Notes: generated by a model from the sequence alone, not told the origin. 34,292 bases of DNA from an uncultured Alphaproteobacteria bacterium (GCA_902567135.1 CACFLO010000010.1:1-34292), one strand, 5' to 3'; positions 1 through 9,063 are shown, counted from the first letter of the stretch. Numbers and translations: made by a program.

Positions 1-1
1 A

Positions 2-1072
2 ATTAATATATACATTTTTAAAGTTACAAATAAATTTTTATTAATAAATTTAATATTAATACTTTGTTTAGTTACTTTTATAAATCTAATTGAAATTGCA
101 AGAAATCTTACAGATAGTAATCAAAATCTATGGAACTACATATTTCTAACTTTATTAAAAATTCCTTCAAACATAAATGAAGTATTGCCATTTGTTATAA
201 TAATATCAATATCTTTTTTATTTAGATATTTAATTAATAATAATGAACTTACATCAATGAGAAATATTGGATATTCTATATTTGATATTTTCTTACCAGT
301 TGCAATTTCTATTTTCTTATTTGGTTGTTTTAATCTTATTTTTTTGAATCCTATTTCTGCAAATTTAGAAAAACAATATGAAAAAATCTTAAATAAAAAA
401 AATCAAGATGTATATTCAATAAAAATTTCATCTGACATCATGAGAATAAAAAATATTAATGATGAATTTGGTATAAATTTTATTGAAATTAAAAAGATTG
501 ATGTAAATAGTATGATTGCAAGTGACATTAAAATTTTAAAAATAAATGACTCAAAATCAGAATTGATATTAGCAAAAAATGGAAAAATAAGAAATAAGAA
601 ATTTTTTTTAGATAAGGTAAAAGTTTTTGATATTGCTGAAAATAAATATATAGAAAATAATAAAATTATTTTAGACCTAAATTTTTCTAAAGAGAATATC
701 ATTAACTCAATTATTAACTATAAAAATGTTCCCTTTTATGATTATTTATCTCATACAAAAATTCTTAAGAAATTCAATTTACACTCTTCTGAAATTAGTC
801 TCTATTATTTATCTGAAATTCTAAATCCTTTTTTTCTTGTTATGCTTGGATTTATTGTATTAGGATTTTCAGCAAAGTTTAGAAGAAATGAAAATTTTTT
901 CAAAATATTATTTATTACAATTTTAATTGGTTTTATAATATTTTTCCTAAGAGAAATTATTTTTAAAATAACTTTATCTTATAATATTAACTTCTTTTTT
1001 TCTTACAGTGCAATATTCATATTACCATTTTTGATTGGTTTATATAAAGTACTTCAGATAGAAAATGATTAA
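2..1072 (+). CDS. lptG: LPS export permease LptG (5' end outside window)
   Basis: Inner-membrane permease subunit of the LptBFG ABC exporter, which extracts lipopolysaccharide from the inner membrane and passes it to the periplasmic Lpt bridge. The reading frame is open from base 2, so the start codon and the first residues lie upstream; the ATG/TTG-like codon near 185 is internal. Visible hydrophobic segments fit the six-helix LptF/LptG plan: three before the periplasmic domain (window residues about 11-33, 60-80 and 92-118) and three after it (near codons for EILNPFFLVMLGF, FFKILFITILIGF and NINFFFSYSAIFI). LptF and LptG are sister families; I choose LptG because in Alphaproteobacteria the copy directly before lptD is normally lptG. 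Its last 8 bases overlap lptD, indicating co-translation. Confidence 0.85.
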   Translation: MNIYIFKVTNKFLLINLILILCLVTFINLIEIARNLTDSNQNLWNYIFLTLLKIPSNINEVLPFVIIISISFLFRYLINNNELTSMRNIGYSIFDIFLPVAISIFLFGCFNLIFLNPISANLEKQYEKILNKKNQDVYSIKISSDIMRIKNINDEFGINFIEIKKIDVNSMIASDIKILKINDSKSELILAKNGKIRNKKFFLDKVKVFDIAENKYIENNKIILDLNFSKENIINSIINYKNVPFYDYLSHTKILKKFNLHSSEISLYYLSEILNPFFLVMLGFIVLGFSAKFRRNENFFKILFITILIGFIIFFLREIIFKITLSYNINFFFSYSAIFILPFLIGLYKVLQIEND

Positions 1073-3314
1073 ATACAAATTTAACATTAATTTTATATAT
1101 TTTTTATTATTTCTTTTAATTACATTTTTTTCATTTAATTCTCAAAATGCAAGTGAAATACTTATTTATGCAGATGAAATATTTTATGATAAAAATGAAA
1201 ATTTGATAGGCAAAGGTAGAGCTAAAATACTTTATCAAAATCAAATAATTACTTCAGAGTTAATAATATATAATAAGGTCTCTAAAAAAATAATAATTCC
1301 AAAAAACTTTACATATAAAGATAATCAAAATAATTTTTTCTATGGGACTGAGGGGGCTTTTGATACTGATTTTACCAAAGGCTCGATAAAAGATGTTAAG
1401 ATACTATTAAATGATGGATCCAGAATTGTTGGAGATAAATTTGAAAGAGATAACAATATTGATATTATTTCAAAAGGAGTTTACTCACCATGTAAATCGA
1501 GAATTAAAATTAAAAATTTTATTTGCCCTACATGGCAATTAGAAGGAGAGAAGATACTTCATGATAACGAAAATTTATTATTGTATCAAAAACACTCAAA
1601 AATGAGAGTTTTAAACTTACCAGTATTTTATTTACCATATATAGTAACTCCTTCTCCTTTAAGAAAAAAAAGGAAATCAGGTTTTCTAAATCCTTCTATA
1701 AATTTTAATTTTTTTGATACCAAAGTTTCACAATCTACATCATTACCTTATTATTTTAATATTTCTGAAGATAAAGAATTAACATTTACGCCAAGTATAA
1801 ATTATGGAGGTGGAGTAGACTCATCTCAACGTTTTTTATTTGAATATAATCAATTAATTTCAGGTGGATCCCTTAGTACAGATTTAAGTGTTGATAGTAA
1901 ATTTGAAGAAAAAAATAATAATAAATGGTTAACTGATGCAAGTTTAATAACTAATTTTAAAAAAAAGATTAATACTAAATATACTATAAATTTTCAATCA
2001 GCTTTAGAGACATCTAAAAATTATATTCAATCAACAAATCCTAATAATAATTTAAGTTATACTAGTTCATTGGCTTCAACAATAAATTTAAAAGGATATA
2101 ATTTAAGAAAAATTGATGACAAATTACTAATTAATTTTAGCACTTATCAAACAAACCAAAATAATGATAATAATAGTTCTGTTCCTACAGTTTTACCTTT
2201 TATAAATTATAAGTCTGGTATTTACCAATACAATAAAATTGATTACGAAAATAAATACCAATTTTATAATATTTTTAGAGATAAAAAAACTAATGAATAT
2301 GCTAAAGAGCAACAAAAAATATCTCATAATTTGTTTTTTTCAAAAAAATATATTGATTTTAATTCAAATATTACTCTTGAAGGTCAATTATTTAACCAAT
2401 TTTATAATACTGTAAAAAAAGATATTAAAAGTAATGAGACATATTCTGGAAATATACTTCGATCTTTTCCGATTTTCGGTATTAAAATTGACACACCTTT
2501 TAAATTGCAAAATAATATATTTGATTTTACTTACAAGCCAGGACTTTCATTAATTTTAAGCCCTGGAAAATCTAATTCGGAAAAAATATCAAATGAAGAC
2601 TCATCATTAAATACATATAGTGCAAATAATGAAATATCATTAAATAGATATACTGGAAGTGATAAATTAGACAATTCTAAAAGATTAGTTTCTTCTTTTA
2701 CTATCAATAATAAAAAAATAACTATGAATCTATCTCAATCATATGAATTTACTGATAACAGTAATTTTCATAAAGACAGTGGTAATGATGAAAATTTAGG
2801 AAACTTATTAGGTGGTTTTAAGTATAATAATTTTAAAAATATATTTGAGTATAATTTTAGATATGATCATTCTAAAAGATATTTAAAAAAACAAAATATA
2901 AACTATGAAAATTATAATTCATTAGGCTCAATTGAATTATCTTATTTAGATCAAAATAGTGAATCAGATTCAGTAATTACTAATGATATTGAAACACTTA
3001 ATTATAAATTAAATTCTAAAAAAATTAATAAATTTTCAAAAATTGGCTTAACTGGTTTATATGATCTGAAGTCTAGTATAAGTACTGAATATGGATTAAA
3101 TTATAGTTATTTTGATGAATGTTTTGGTATAAATATAGACTTTAATCGAAAATCTTATACTGAAGACACTTTAAAACCTCAAGATACACTAACAATCATG
3201 TTTTCCTTTAAAAATGTAGGATCATACAGATCATCAAATTTAGCTGTATCTGAAAATGATAAACAAGATATAAAATGGGAAAGTTATTCTGTAAAAAATG
3301 AATTATTTAACTAA
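1065..3314 (+). CDS. lptD: LPS-assembly outer-membrane protein LptD
   Basis: Outer-membrane beta-barrel that inserts lipopolysaccharide into the outer leaflet together with the lipoprotein LptE. The 749-residue product starts with a Sec signal peptide (hydrophobic residues about 10-25, probable cleavage near NAS/E at 30), followed by an OstA-type beta-jellyroll to about residue 140 and a long Asn/Ser-rich barrel domain. The family signature PVFYLPY is present, as is the conserved SGFLNPS stretch. Only three cysteines occur in the mature protein (C143, C154, C686), against four in E. coli LptD; C686 sits in the conserved DEC motif near the C-terminus, so one long-range disulfide to the N-terminal domain is possible. 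ATG start overlaps lptG by 8 bases and the 3' end overlaps the next gene by 17 bases. Confidence 0.93.
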   Translation: MIKYKFNINFIYFLLFLLITFFSFNSQNASEILIYADEIFYDKNENLIGKGRAKILYQNQIITSELIIYNKVSKKIIIPKNFTYKDNQNNFFYGTEGAFDTDFTKGSIKDVKILLNDGSRIVGDKFERDNNIDIISKGVYSPCKSRIKIKNFICPTWQLEGEKILHDNENLLLYQKHSKMRVLNLPVFYLPYIVTPSPLRKKRKSGFLNPSINFNFFDTKVSQSTSLPYYFNISEDKELTFTPSINYGGGVDSSQRFLFEYNQLISGGSLSTDLSVDSKFEEKNNNKWLTDASLITNFKKKINTKYTINFQSALETSKNYIQSTNPNNNLSYTSSLASTINLKGYNLRKIDDKLLINFSTYQTNQNNDNNSSVPTVLPFINYKSGIYQYNKIDYENKYQFYNIFRDKKTNEYAKEQQKISHNLFFSKKYIDFNSNITLEGQLFNQFYNTVKKDIKSNETYSGNILRSFPIFGIKIDTPFKLQNNIFDFTYKPGLSLILSPGKSNSEKISNEDSSLNTYSANNEISLNRYTGSDKLDNSKRLVSSFTINNKKITMNLSQSYEFTDNSNFHKDSGNDENLGNLLGGFKYNNFKNIFEYNFRYDHSKRYLKKQNINYENYNSLGSIELSYLDQNSESDSVITNDIETLNYKLNSKKINKFSKIGLTGLYDLKSSISTEYGLNYSYFDECFGINIDFNRKSYTEDTLKPQDTLTIMFSFKNVGSYRSSNLAVSENDKQDIKWESYSVKNELFN

Positions 3315-4335
3315 ATTTTTTTTTATAATATTATTTTTTTTAAACAGTACTATATTTGCTGATGACAATAAAATAATATTCAAAGTTAATGAAAATATAT
3401 TTAGCACAATAGATTTAAAAAATCGCATCAAATATCTAGAAATTTTAAACTCAAGTGAGTTGAATTCTGAAATGAAGATGGAAGTAATTAATGATTTTTA
3501 TAGTACAGTTATATTTTATGAATATGTAAAAAATAACAATTTCTTAAATAATATTTTAAAAAAAGAAAGTGCAAATATTTATCAAGATATAATACTTAAT
3601 AACAATGATATAAATAATTACTTAAATTTAGAGACGATAAAAAATAATATTAAATATGACTTTTCAAGAAAAATAGTACTAGAAAATATATTAGAAAATT
3701 ACAAAGAATATATTTTTAGCAATCCAAATGATATAAACTTTATTTATAATTACAAAATAAAATATATAACAATACCTATTGAAAATCTGATATCCGATAA
3801 AGAATTTCATAAAATTATTGATTCTCAGAATTTTTATCAAATAATTGATTATTTAGATTTAATGAAATTTAATTACCATTTTGAAGAAGTGGAAATTAAA
3901 GATTATAATAAAATTAATAAAAGAATAAAAAATTTAACAAATTATAATAAACAACACCTACTAGAAAAAAATTCTGATTTTTACAAATTAGTAAAAATAG
4001 AAAAAAAATTAGGAATTAATAATGGAGTATATTTTAGACTAGTAAATCTAGAAACAGATAAAAAATTAAAAATAGAACAGGAAAACTGCAATTATATTAA
4101 AACATTTGATAATATAAGATCTTCTAAAGAATATGAGTTTAACAAATTAAATAATGAAATAAAAAATAATTTAGTATCTATTAATGATTATATAATATGT
4201 GAAATTAGAGTAAATGATGAATTTTTAAAAGAAATTAATATAAATAAAAAAATAAATATTATTGCTCAAAATATTGAATCAGATTTCATAAATAAATATT
4301 CAAAATTATATAATACACAAAAGTACTATGAGTAA
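3298..4335 (+). CDS. SurA-like periplasmic chaperone, divergent, no clear parvulin domain
   Basis: By position (lptD-surA-pdxA-rsmA is conserved even in E. coli) and by its start, this is the SurA slot: a periplasmic chaperone for unfolded outer-membrane proteins. The 345-residue protein has a signal peptide (cleavage probably after FA at 21), then a segment typical of SurA N-terminal domains, with an early beta-strand (IIFKVNENIFSTIDLKNRI) and several helices rich in Asn, Lys and Ile. I cannot find the parvulin PPIase landmarks expected around residues 150-250, such as a GGDLGW-like motif. It may therefore act only as a chaperone. Sequence drift is strong, so the SurA assignment rests on context more than motif. 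It overlaps lptD by 17 bases and pdxA by 8. Confidence 0.65.
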   Translation: MNYLTKFFFIILFFLNSTIFADDNKIIFKVNENIFSTIDLKNRIKYLEILNSSELNSEMKMEVINDFYSTVIFYEYVKNNNFLNNILKKESANIYQDIILNNNDINNYLNLETIKNNIKYDFSRKIVLENILENYKEYIFSNPNDINFIYNYKIKYITIPIENLISDKEFHKIIDSQNFYQIIDYLDLMKFNYHFEEVEIKDYNKINKRIKNLTNYNKQHLLEKNSDFYKLVKIEKKLGINNGVYFRLVNLETDKKLKIEQENCNYIKTFDNIRSSKEYEFNKLNNEIKNNLVSINDYIICEIRVNDEFLKEININKKINIIAQNIESDFINKYSKLYNTQKYYE

Positions 4336-5332
4336 ATTAATTGGAGTTACTATAGGTGATATTCAAGGTATTGGAATAGAAATCCTAATTAAAGAATGGA
4401 AAAGAAAGAGGGTAAAAAATTTTGTATTAGTTACCAATTATATATTATTCAAAAAATACGTATCTACAAAAAAAACTAATATTAAAACTTATAAGTCTTC
4501 AGTTAAGAATAATAAATTAATTGTTTCTAAAGATTCTTTTAATATTTTTGATATTAATGCATCAAATAATGATCAAAACACATTAGAATCTCTTAAGAAA
4601 AGTTATCAACTAGCTAAAAAAAAGTATATTGTTGGTATAGTTACTTTGCCAATAAATAAAAAAAAAATTAATAAAATTAATTCAAATTTTATCGATCAAA
4701 CATCTTTCTTTACAAAAAGAGATAGAAAAAAATTTTCAAATATGATTTTTATTTATAAAAAAATTTTTTTTGTTCCATTAACTATGCATATTAAATTAAA
4801 AAATGTTCCAAAAAAATTTGAGAATTCTAGTATATTTATTAATAAAATAAAAAATTTAAATGCTACTCTAATAAAAGATTTTAGAATAAATAATCCAAAA
4901 TATATTATGGCAGGGATTAATCCACATAATGGAGAAAAAGGTATTATAAGTGATGAAGATGATAAATTGATCACACCAATAGTTAATAAATTAAATATTT
5001 TAAATATTAAAATAAATGCACCTATATCTCCTGATTCAATGGTTAATAAAAAAAATTTAAAAAACTATAATTGTTTTATTTTTACTTATCATGATCAAGC
5101 ACTTATACCATTTAAATTAATTTCAAATTACTCAGGTGTTAATTATACATCTAACTTGGATATTGTAAGAGTTTCTCCAGATCATGGCACAGCTTATGAT
5201 ATGGTAGGTAAAAAAAATAAATCATCTTTAGGAATAATTAATAGTTTTAAATTAGTAAAAAAAATAGCATTAAATAGAAGTAAATATGTTAGATCCAAAA
5301 AAATCACTGGGCCAAAATTTTCTCATAGATAA
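4328..5332 (+). CDS. pdxA: 4-hydroxythreonine-4-phosphate dehydrogenase PdxA
   Basis: NAD-dependent enzyme of pyridoxal 5'-phosphate synthesis by the DXP-dependent route; it oxidises 4-phosphohydroxy-L-threonine, and the unstable product goes on to PdxJ. The 334-residue protein keeps the three histidines that bind the divalent metal in this family: H154 (in LTMHIKLK), H200 (in NPHNGE) and H255 (in YHDQALIPFK). The C-terminal block RVSPDHGTAYDMVGK also matches the family. The N-terminus (IGVTIGDIQGIGIEI) corresponds to the usual GDPAGIGPE segment with GDI in place of GDP. The last 47 bases are shared with rsmA in another frame, so the C-terminal residues KKITGPKFSHR come from the same DNA as the rsmA KKSLGQNF motif. 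Confidence 0.93.
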   Translation: MSKLIGVTIGDIQGIGIEILIKEWKRKRVKNFVLVTNYILFKKYVSTKKTNIKTYKSSVKNNKLIVSKDSFNIFDINASNNDQNTLESLKKSYQLAKKKYIVGIVTLPINKKKINKINSNFIDQTSFFTKRDRKKFSNMIFIYKKIFFVPLTMHIKLKNVPKKFENSSIFINKIKNLNATLIKDFRINNPKYIMAGINPHNGEKGIISDEDDKLITPIVNKLNILNIKINAPISPDSMVNKKNLKNYNCFIFTYHDQALIPFKLISNYSGVNYTSNLDIVRVSPDHGTAYDMVGKKNKSSLGIINSFKLVKKIALNRSKYVRSKKITGPKFSHR

Positions 5333-6008
5333 AAATATAATAAAAAAAATTATTAACCAAACAAATATAGAAAATCAAAATATTGTTGAGATAGGTCCAG
5401 GTTTAGGAAATTTGACTGAGTTTATAATAAAAGAAAAACCAAGAAGTTTATTATTAATTGAAAAAGATTTTAAATTATTTAATTATCTTAAAAAAAAATA
5501 TAAAGACAATAAAACTATAAAAATAATCAATACTGATGCATTAAAATATAATTTTTCAGAATTAAGAAACATAAAAATTATATCAAACCTTCCTTATAAT
5601 ATCAGTACTAAAATAATAATAAAACTAATATTCTATAATAAAAATATAAAAAATATAATCTGCATGATTCAAAAAGAATTAGCTGAAAAATTTGATTATA
5701 ATAAAAGTAAAATGAATAAATATAAATTTATTATTAAATGTTCTAACTACAAAATATTATTTAATGTAAGTAACAAAGTTTTTTATCCTAAACCAAAAGT
5801 AGAATCAAAAGTAGTTGAATTTAAATTAAAAAATGTTCAAATTGATAAAAATAAATTATTGAATTTTACAAATAAGATTTTTAGAAATAGGAGAAAAAAT
5901 TTAAGAAATAAAATTGAAAATTCTTTATTAATTAATGAAGAAATAATGAATAAAAGAGTTGAAGAACTTAGTTTTGAAGAGTTATTAAAAATCTACAATT
6001 TTTTTTAA
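5286..6008 (+). CDS. rsmA: 16S rRNA dimethyladenosine transferase RsmA (KsgA)
   Basis: SAM-dependent enzyme that dimethylates two adjacent adenosines in the 3'-end helix of 16S rRNA, a late check in 30S assembly. The product opens with the family hallmark KKSLGQNFLID. The SAM-binding loop EIGPGLGN spans residues 35-42 and the catalytic motif NLPYN residues 101-105. At 240 residues it is shorter than E. coli KsgA (273), with trimming in the C-terminal domain. The ATG at 5286 is well placed because the hallmark begins at residue 5. The start lies 47 bases inside pdxA, and the 3' end overlaps the convergent gmk by 24 bases. Confidence 0.95.
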   Translation: MLDPKKSLGQNFLIDKNIIKKIINQTNIENQNIVEIGPGLGNLTEFIIKEKPRSLLLIEKDFKLFNYLKKKYKDNKTIKIINTDALKYNFSELRNIKIISNLPYNISTKIIIKLIFYNKNIKNIICMIQKELAEKFDYNKSKMNKYKFIIKCSNYKILFNVSNKVFYPKPKVESKVVEFKLKNVQIDKNKLLNFTNKIFRNRRKNLRNKIENSLLINEEIMNKRVEELSFEELLKIYNFF

Positions 6009-6614
6009 ATTTTTATTTAATATTTTATCGTTATTTTTAATTAAATCATGATACTTAATTATCTTTATTATATCATTAGCAGTGTTATGAATATTTTGAT
6101 TTATTAAAACATAACTATATTCATTGTAATGTTTAATTTCATCAAGAGCATATGATAGGCGAAGTTTTATCTCATTTTTACTATCTCTTCCTCTTTTTAT
6201 TAATCTTTTCTTTAGTTCTTTAACTGAAGGTGGCAAAATAAAAATATCAACAATATCTTTCTTATAAAAATTTTTTCTAATCTTTCTAGCTCCTCTCCAA
6301 TCTATATCAAAAAGAATGTTTTTATTTATAGAATTGGATTTTCTTATATTCATAATAGGAGATCCATATAAATTGTTAAAGTTTGATGATGTTTCAATAA
6401 AGTAGTTATTTTTTTTTAATTCAGCAAATTTTTCTTTAGAAACAAAATAATAATCTCTACCGTTAACTTCATTTAATCTCATATTTCTAGATGTATAAGA
6501 AATAGAGAGAATTACATTTTTTACTTTTTTTGAAATCATTTTGCATAAAGTTGTTTTACCTGCTCCAGATGGTGAGGAAATAATTATTATTTTATTTTTT
6601 ATTTCTATATTCAC
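5985..6614 (-). CDS. gmk: Guanylate kinase
   Basis: Phosphorylates GMP to GDP with ATP, in the cytoplasm. The 209-residue protein has the P-loop SPSGAGKTT (K20, T21), the SYTSR(N)MR GMP-binding segment and the NGRDYYFV motif. The start is GTG, not ATG, and is supported by a good Shine-Dalgarno (GAAGGAAA on the minus strand, about 5 bases before the GTG), one of the few clear ones in the window. It overlaps the 3' end of mltG by 23 bases and the convergent rsmA by 24 bases. In many Alphaproteobacteria yicC lies between mltG and gmk; here it is absent. Confidence 0.94.
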   Translation of the reverse strand: MNIEIKNKIIIISSPSGAGKTTLCKMISKKVKNVILSISYTSRNMRLNEVNGRDYYFVSKEKFAELKKNNYFIETSSNFNNLYGSPIMNIRKSNSINKNILFDIDWRGARKIRKNFYKKDIVDIFILPPSVKELKKRLIKRGRDSKNEIKLRLSYALDEIKHYNEYSYVLINQNIHNTANDIIKIIKYHDLIKNNDKILNKNLKKIVDF

Positions 6615-7548
6615 TTAATTTCCTTCTATGCTCAATATAAGTTTCTGAATAAATATGTTCATTTACAATATTATTAAAAAAATAATATAAATATTTACTT
6701 TTATAATTTTCAAAAATTAAATCCATTGTTTTTTTTCCCACATAAGAAATTGGCCCAGGAGGGAGTCCTTTAATATGATATGTATTATAAGGGTGTTTAA
6801 TTTTTAAATCTTTGCGATTTAGATCTCTGCCTAAGTCATATGAACCATCTGTTATTGCAAATATGGTAGTTGCATCTATTTGTAATTTCATTTTTTTTTG
6901 TAATCTATTTTGAATAACAGAAAAAATTAATTTTTTGTCAACATTATCTATTCCTTCTTTTTCAAGCAGTGAACCAATAATTAAAAGCTGATCAAAAGTA
7001 TATGTTTGTAGTAATTCATGATCTTTATATTTTTCTTTAGTATATTCTATTGATTTTTTTAATTTGGAATAAAATGCATAAAAATCTTCATAAGAATGTA
7101 GAAAATATGTATCAGCAAAAGCATCCAAATATCCAATATTCTTAAAGTCTTCAAAATGATATTTTAATAATTCATTTAATTGATTTTTACTCCAACCCTC
7201 TACTATTGTTATTTTTAATATAAAATTAGATGGCTTAGTGATTGTTGATAAAAACATATTTAAATTAACTCTCTCTGGCAAAATAAACTTACCATAATGA
7301 ATGTTTTTAAAATATTTTGAATGAATTGAAAAATAAGTTTTTGTAATAATTTTTTCAATATAATTTAAGTTAGATATGTTGCTATCAATAATATTGTCAG
7401 AGCTTTGATTTTTTTCAATAGTTACATTTAGATTTATTGATTCAATATCTTTTAAAAAAAACAAATAAGATAGATAAAGCAATACAAGTATGAATATTAA
7501 ACTAATAATTCTTAAATAATAAAGCAGTATTAGTTCCTCCAAAACCAA
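6592..7548 (-). CDS. mltG: Endolytic murein transglycosylase MltG
   Basis: Inner-membrane lytic transglycosylase (YceG family) that cuts nascent peptidoglycan strands and so sets glycan length. The 318-residue protein has one N-terminal membrane helix (about residues 12-33), a LysM-like segment (LKITIVEGWS, residues 111-120) and the YceG catalytic region GSLLEKEG with the expected catalytic Glu at E196. The conserved C-terminal block YNTYHIKGLPPGPIS is intact. The only ATG upstream of the membrane helix is at 7548, 47 bases inside fabF. A GGAGG lies just after that ATG, so a later non-ATG start (for example a CTG 21 bases downstream) is conceivable and would remove only about seven residues. 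Confidence 0.9.
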   Translation of the reverse strand: MVLEELILLYYLRIISLIFILVLLYLSYLFFLKDIESINLNVTIEKNQSSDNIIDSNISNLNYIEKIITKTYFSIHSKYFKNIHYGKFILPERVNLNMFLSTITKPSNFILKITIVEGWSKNQLNELLKYHFEDFKNIGYLDAFADTYFLHSYEDFYAFYSKLKKSIEYTKEKYKDHELLQTYTFDQLLIIGSLLEKEGIDNVDKKLIFSVIQNRLQKKMKLQIDATTIFAITDGSYDLGRDLNRKDLKIKHPYNTYHIKGLPPGPISYVGKKTMDLIFENYKSKYLYYFFNNIVNEHIYSETYIEHRRKLSEYRNKK

Positions 7549-8758
7549 ACGAATTACTTAAAGCAATATTAATTTTAGTTTCTTTTGGTTCATTTGCTAC
7601 AAGATTTATATTTTTAGAGTCTATAGGATCTTTAAGATTAAGTGTTCCAGGCACAATTGAGTTATTTATTGCAAGGATTGCAAAAATCGATTCAACACTA
7701 CCAGCAGCGCCTAATAAATGACCAATTGATGATTTCGTTGAACTTACAAATAAATTTTCATGTTTGTTAAATAGTTTCATTATAGCATTTAGTTCAATTT
7801 CATCTCCTTTTATAGTAGATGTGCCATGTGCATTAACATAATTTATATCCTCTAAAGGAATATTGGCCATATTTATAGATTGCTTCATTGCTCTAAAACC
7901 ACCATCCCCATCTTCAGATGGCGCAGTAATATGGTGAGCATCACCCGACATACCATAACCAATCAACTCTGCATAAATTTTAGCTCCCCTTTTTTTTGCA
8001 TGCTGAAGTTCTTCTAGAACTAAAATACCTGCGCCCTCCCCCATCACAAATCCATCCCTGTTTTTATCCCATGGCCTTGATGCTAATTCAGGATTGTCAT
8101 TGTAAGATGTGCTTAGGCTTCTAGCTGCACAGAAACCTGCTAAACCAAGCTCACAGACAGCAGCTTCTGCTCCCCCTGCTATCATGATATCAGCAGCTCC
8201 TCTTTTGATAATTTCACCAGCATCACCAATAGAATGAGCGCCAGTTGCACATGCTGTTACAACTGAATGATTTGGTCCTTTAAAACCATATTTAATAGAA
8301 ATTTGACCTGATAAAAGATTTATAAGTGATGATGGAATAAAAAAAGGAGAGAGTTTTCTAGGACCACTATTATTAATAGTCAATGCACCATTATAAATTG
8401 TTTCCAATCCACCTATGCCTGAGCCTGCTATAACTCCAGTATTAAGTTTATCTTCTTCACTTAAATTTTGGATACCTGCATCCTCAACTGCCATTTTAGC
8501 TGCAACAATACCATATTGAATAAATCTATCATTTCTTTTAATTTCTCTAGAGTCTAGATGTGAGGTAATATCAATATAGTTATCATTATTTTGATTATTA
8601 GAAATATAACCAGCTATTTTACATGGAAATTCGTCTGTATTAAAATCATCAATTTTTTTTATTCCTGATTTCCCATTAAGAAGATTATTCCAAGTTTCTT
8701 TTTTGCCATTACCAATTGCTGATAATAAACCAATCCCTGTAATAACAACTCGCCTCAT
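7502..8758 (-). CDS. fabF: 3-oxoacyl-ACP synthase II FabF
   Basis: Condensing enzyme of fatty-acid elongation: it decarboxylates malonyl-ACP and joins it to acyl-ACP. The 418-residue protein carries the complete Cys-His-His triad of KAS I/II enzymes: C170 (TACATGAHS), H311 (NAHGTST) and H347 (SSIGHLLG). The C-terminal SNSFGFGGTN loop is intact. It starts 15 bases after acpP with no visible Shine-Dalgarno and overlaps mltG by 47 bases. Codon use and GC content here are visibly less AT-biased than in lptG or surA, as expected for a conserved, well expressed gene. Confidence 0.97.
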   Translation of the reverse strand: MRRVVITGIGLLSAIGNGKKETWNNLLNGKSGIKKIDDFNTDEFPCKIAGYISNNQNNDNYIDITSHLDSREIKRNDRFIQYGIVAAKMAVEDAGIQNLSEEDKLNTGVIAGSGIGGLETIYNGALTINNSGPRKLSPFFIPSSLINLLSGQISIKYGFKGPNHSVVTACATGAHSIGDAGEIIKRGAADIMIAGGAEAAVCELGLAGFCAARSLSTSYNDNPELASRPWDKNRDGFVMGEGAGILVLEELQHAKKRGAKIYAELIGYGMSGDAHHITAPSEDGDGGFRAMKQSINMANIPLEDINYVNAHGTSTIKGDEIELNAIMKLFNKHENLFVSSTKSSIGHLLGAAGSVESIFAILAINNSIVPGTLNLKDPIDSKNINLVANEPKETKINIALSNSFGFGGTNTALLFKNY

Positions 8759-8773
8759 TATAAATGATTAAAA

Positions 8774-9007
8774 TTATTTTTTGTTTTCAATATAATCTAT
8801 AGCATTTTGAACAGTTTGGATTGTTTCTGCAGCATCATCAGGTATTTCTATTCCAAATTTTTCCTCAAAAGCCATTACTAATTCTACAGTATCCAAACTA
8901 TCTGCACCGAGATCATCAATAAACTTAGATTCTGGTGTAACTTTAGCTTCATCTATTCCAAGATGATCAACAACAATTTTTTTAACTTGGTCTTGAACTT
9001 CACTCAT
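8774..9007 (-). CDS. acpP: Acyl carrier protein
   Basis: Small acidic carrier (77 residues) that holds growing acyl chains on a 4'-phosphopantetheine arm. The attachment serine is S37 in the invariant [10 protein letters not shown] motif. The length and four-helix pattern are those of the standard AcpP. It has a strong Shine-Dalgarno (AGGAG, 7 bases before ATG) and its own probable promoter in the 60-base gap after fabG, so it can be transcribed above the level of the rest of the fab operon. This fits the high demand for this protein. Confidence 0.98.
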   Translation of the reverse strand: MSEVQDQVKKIVVDHLGIDEAKVTPESKFIDDLGADSLDTVELVMAFEEKFGIEIPDDAAETIQTVQNAIDYIENKK

Positions 9008-9033
9008 AACTATCTCCTAAATGTTATTAGATT

Positions 9034-9063
9034 TTAATAAATTATTATTTCTGTTTATGTCAA
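9034..9063 (-). promoter_or_regulatory. Candidate promoter of acpP
   Basis: Read on the minus strand, a perfect TTGACA (9058-9063) is followed after 18 bases by TATTAA (9034-9039, 4 of 6 matches to TATAAT). It lies wholly inside the fabG-acpP gap, about 27 bases before the acpP start, and is followed by the strong AGGAG ribosome-binding site. Assigned by eye only. Confidence 0.6.

Noticed and set aside
185..187. TTG at 185 as the start of the first gene
   Set aside because: The frame is open from base 2 and encodes a transmembrane helix and the N-terminal region expected of LptG, so the true start is upstream of the window.
4660..4680. Long A runs in pdxA, rsmA and other genes as possible programmed frameshift or pseudogene sites
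   Set aside because: All reading frames stay open across the runs and the encoded motifs downstream remain in frame. The runs follow from AAA/AAT codon preference in AT-rich DNA.
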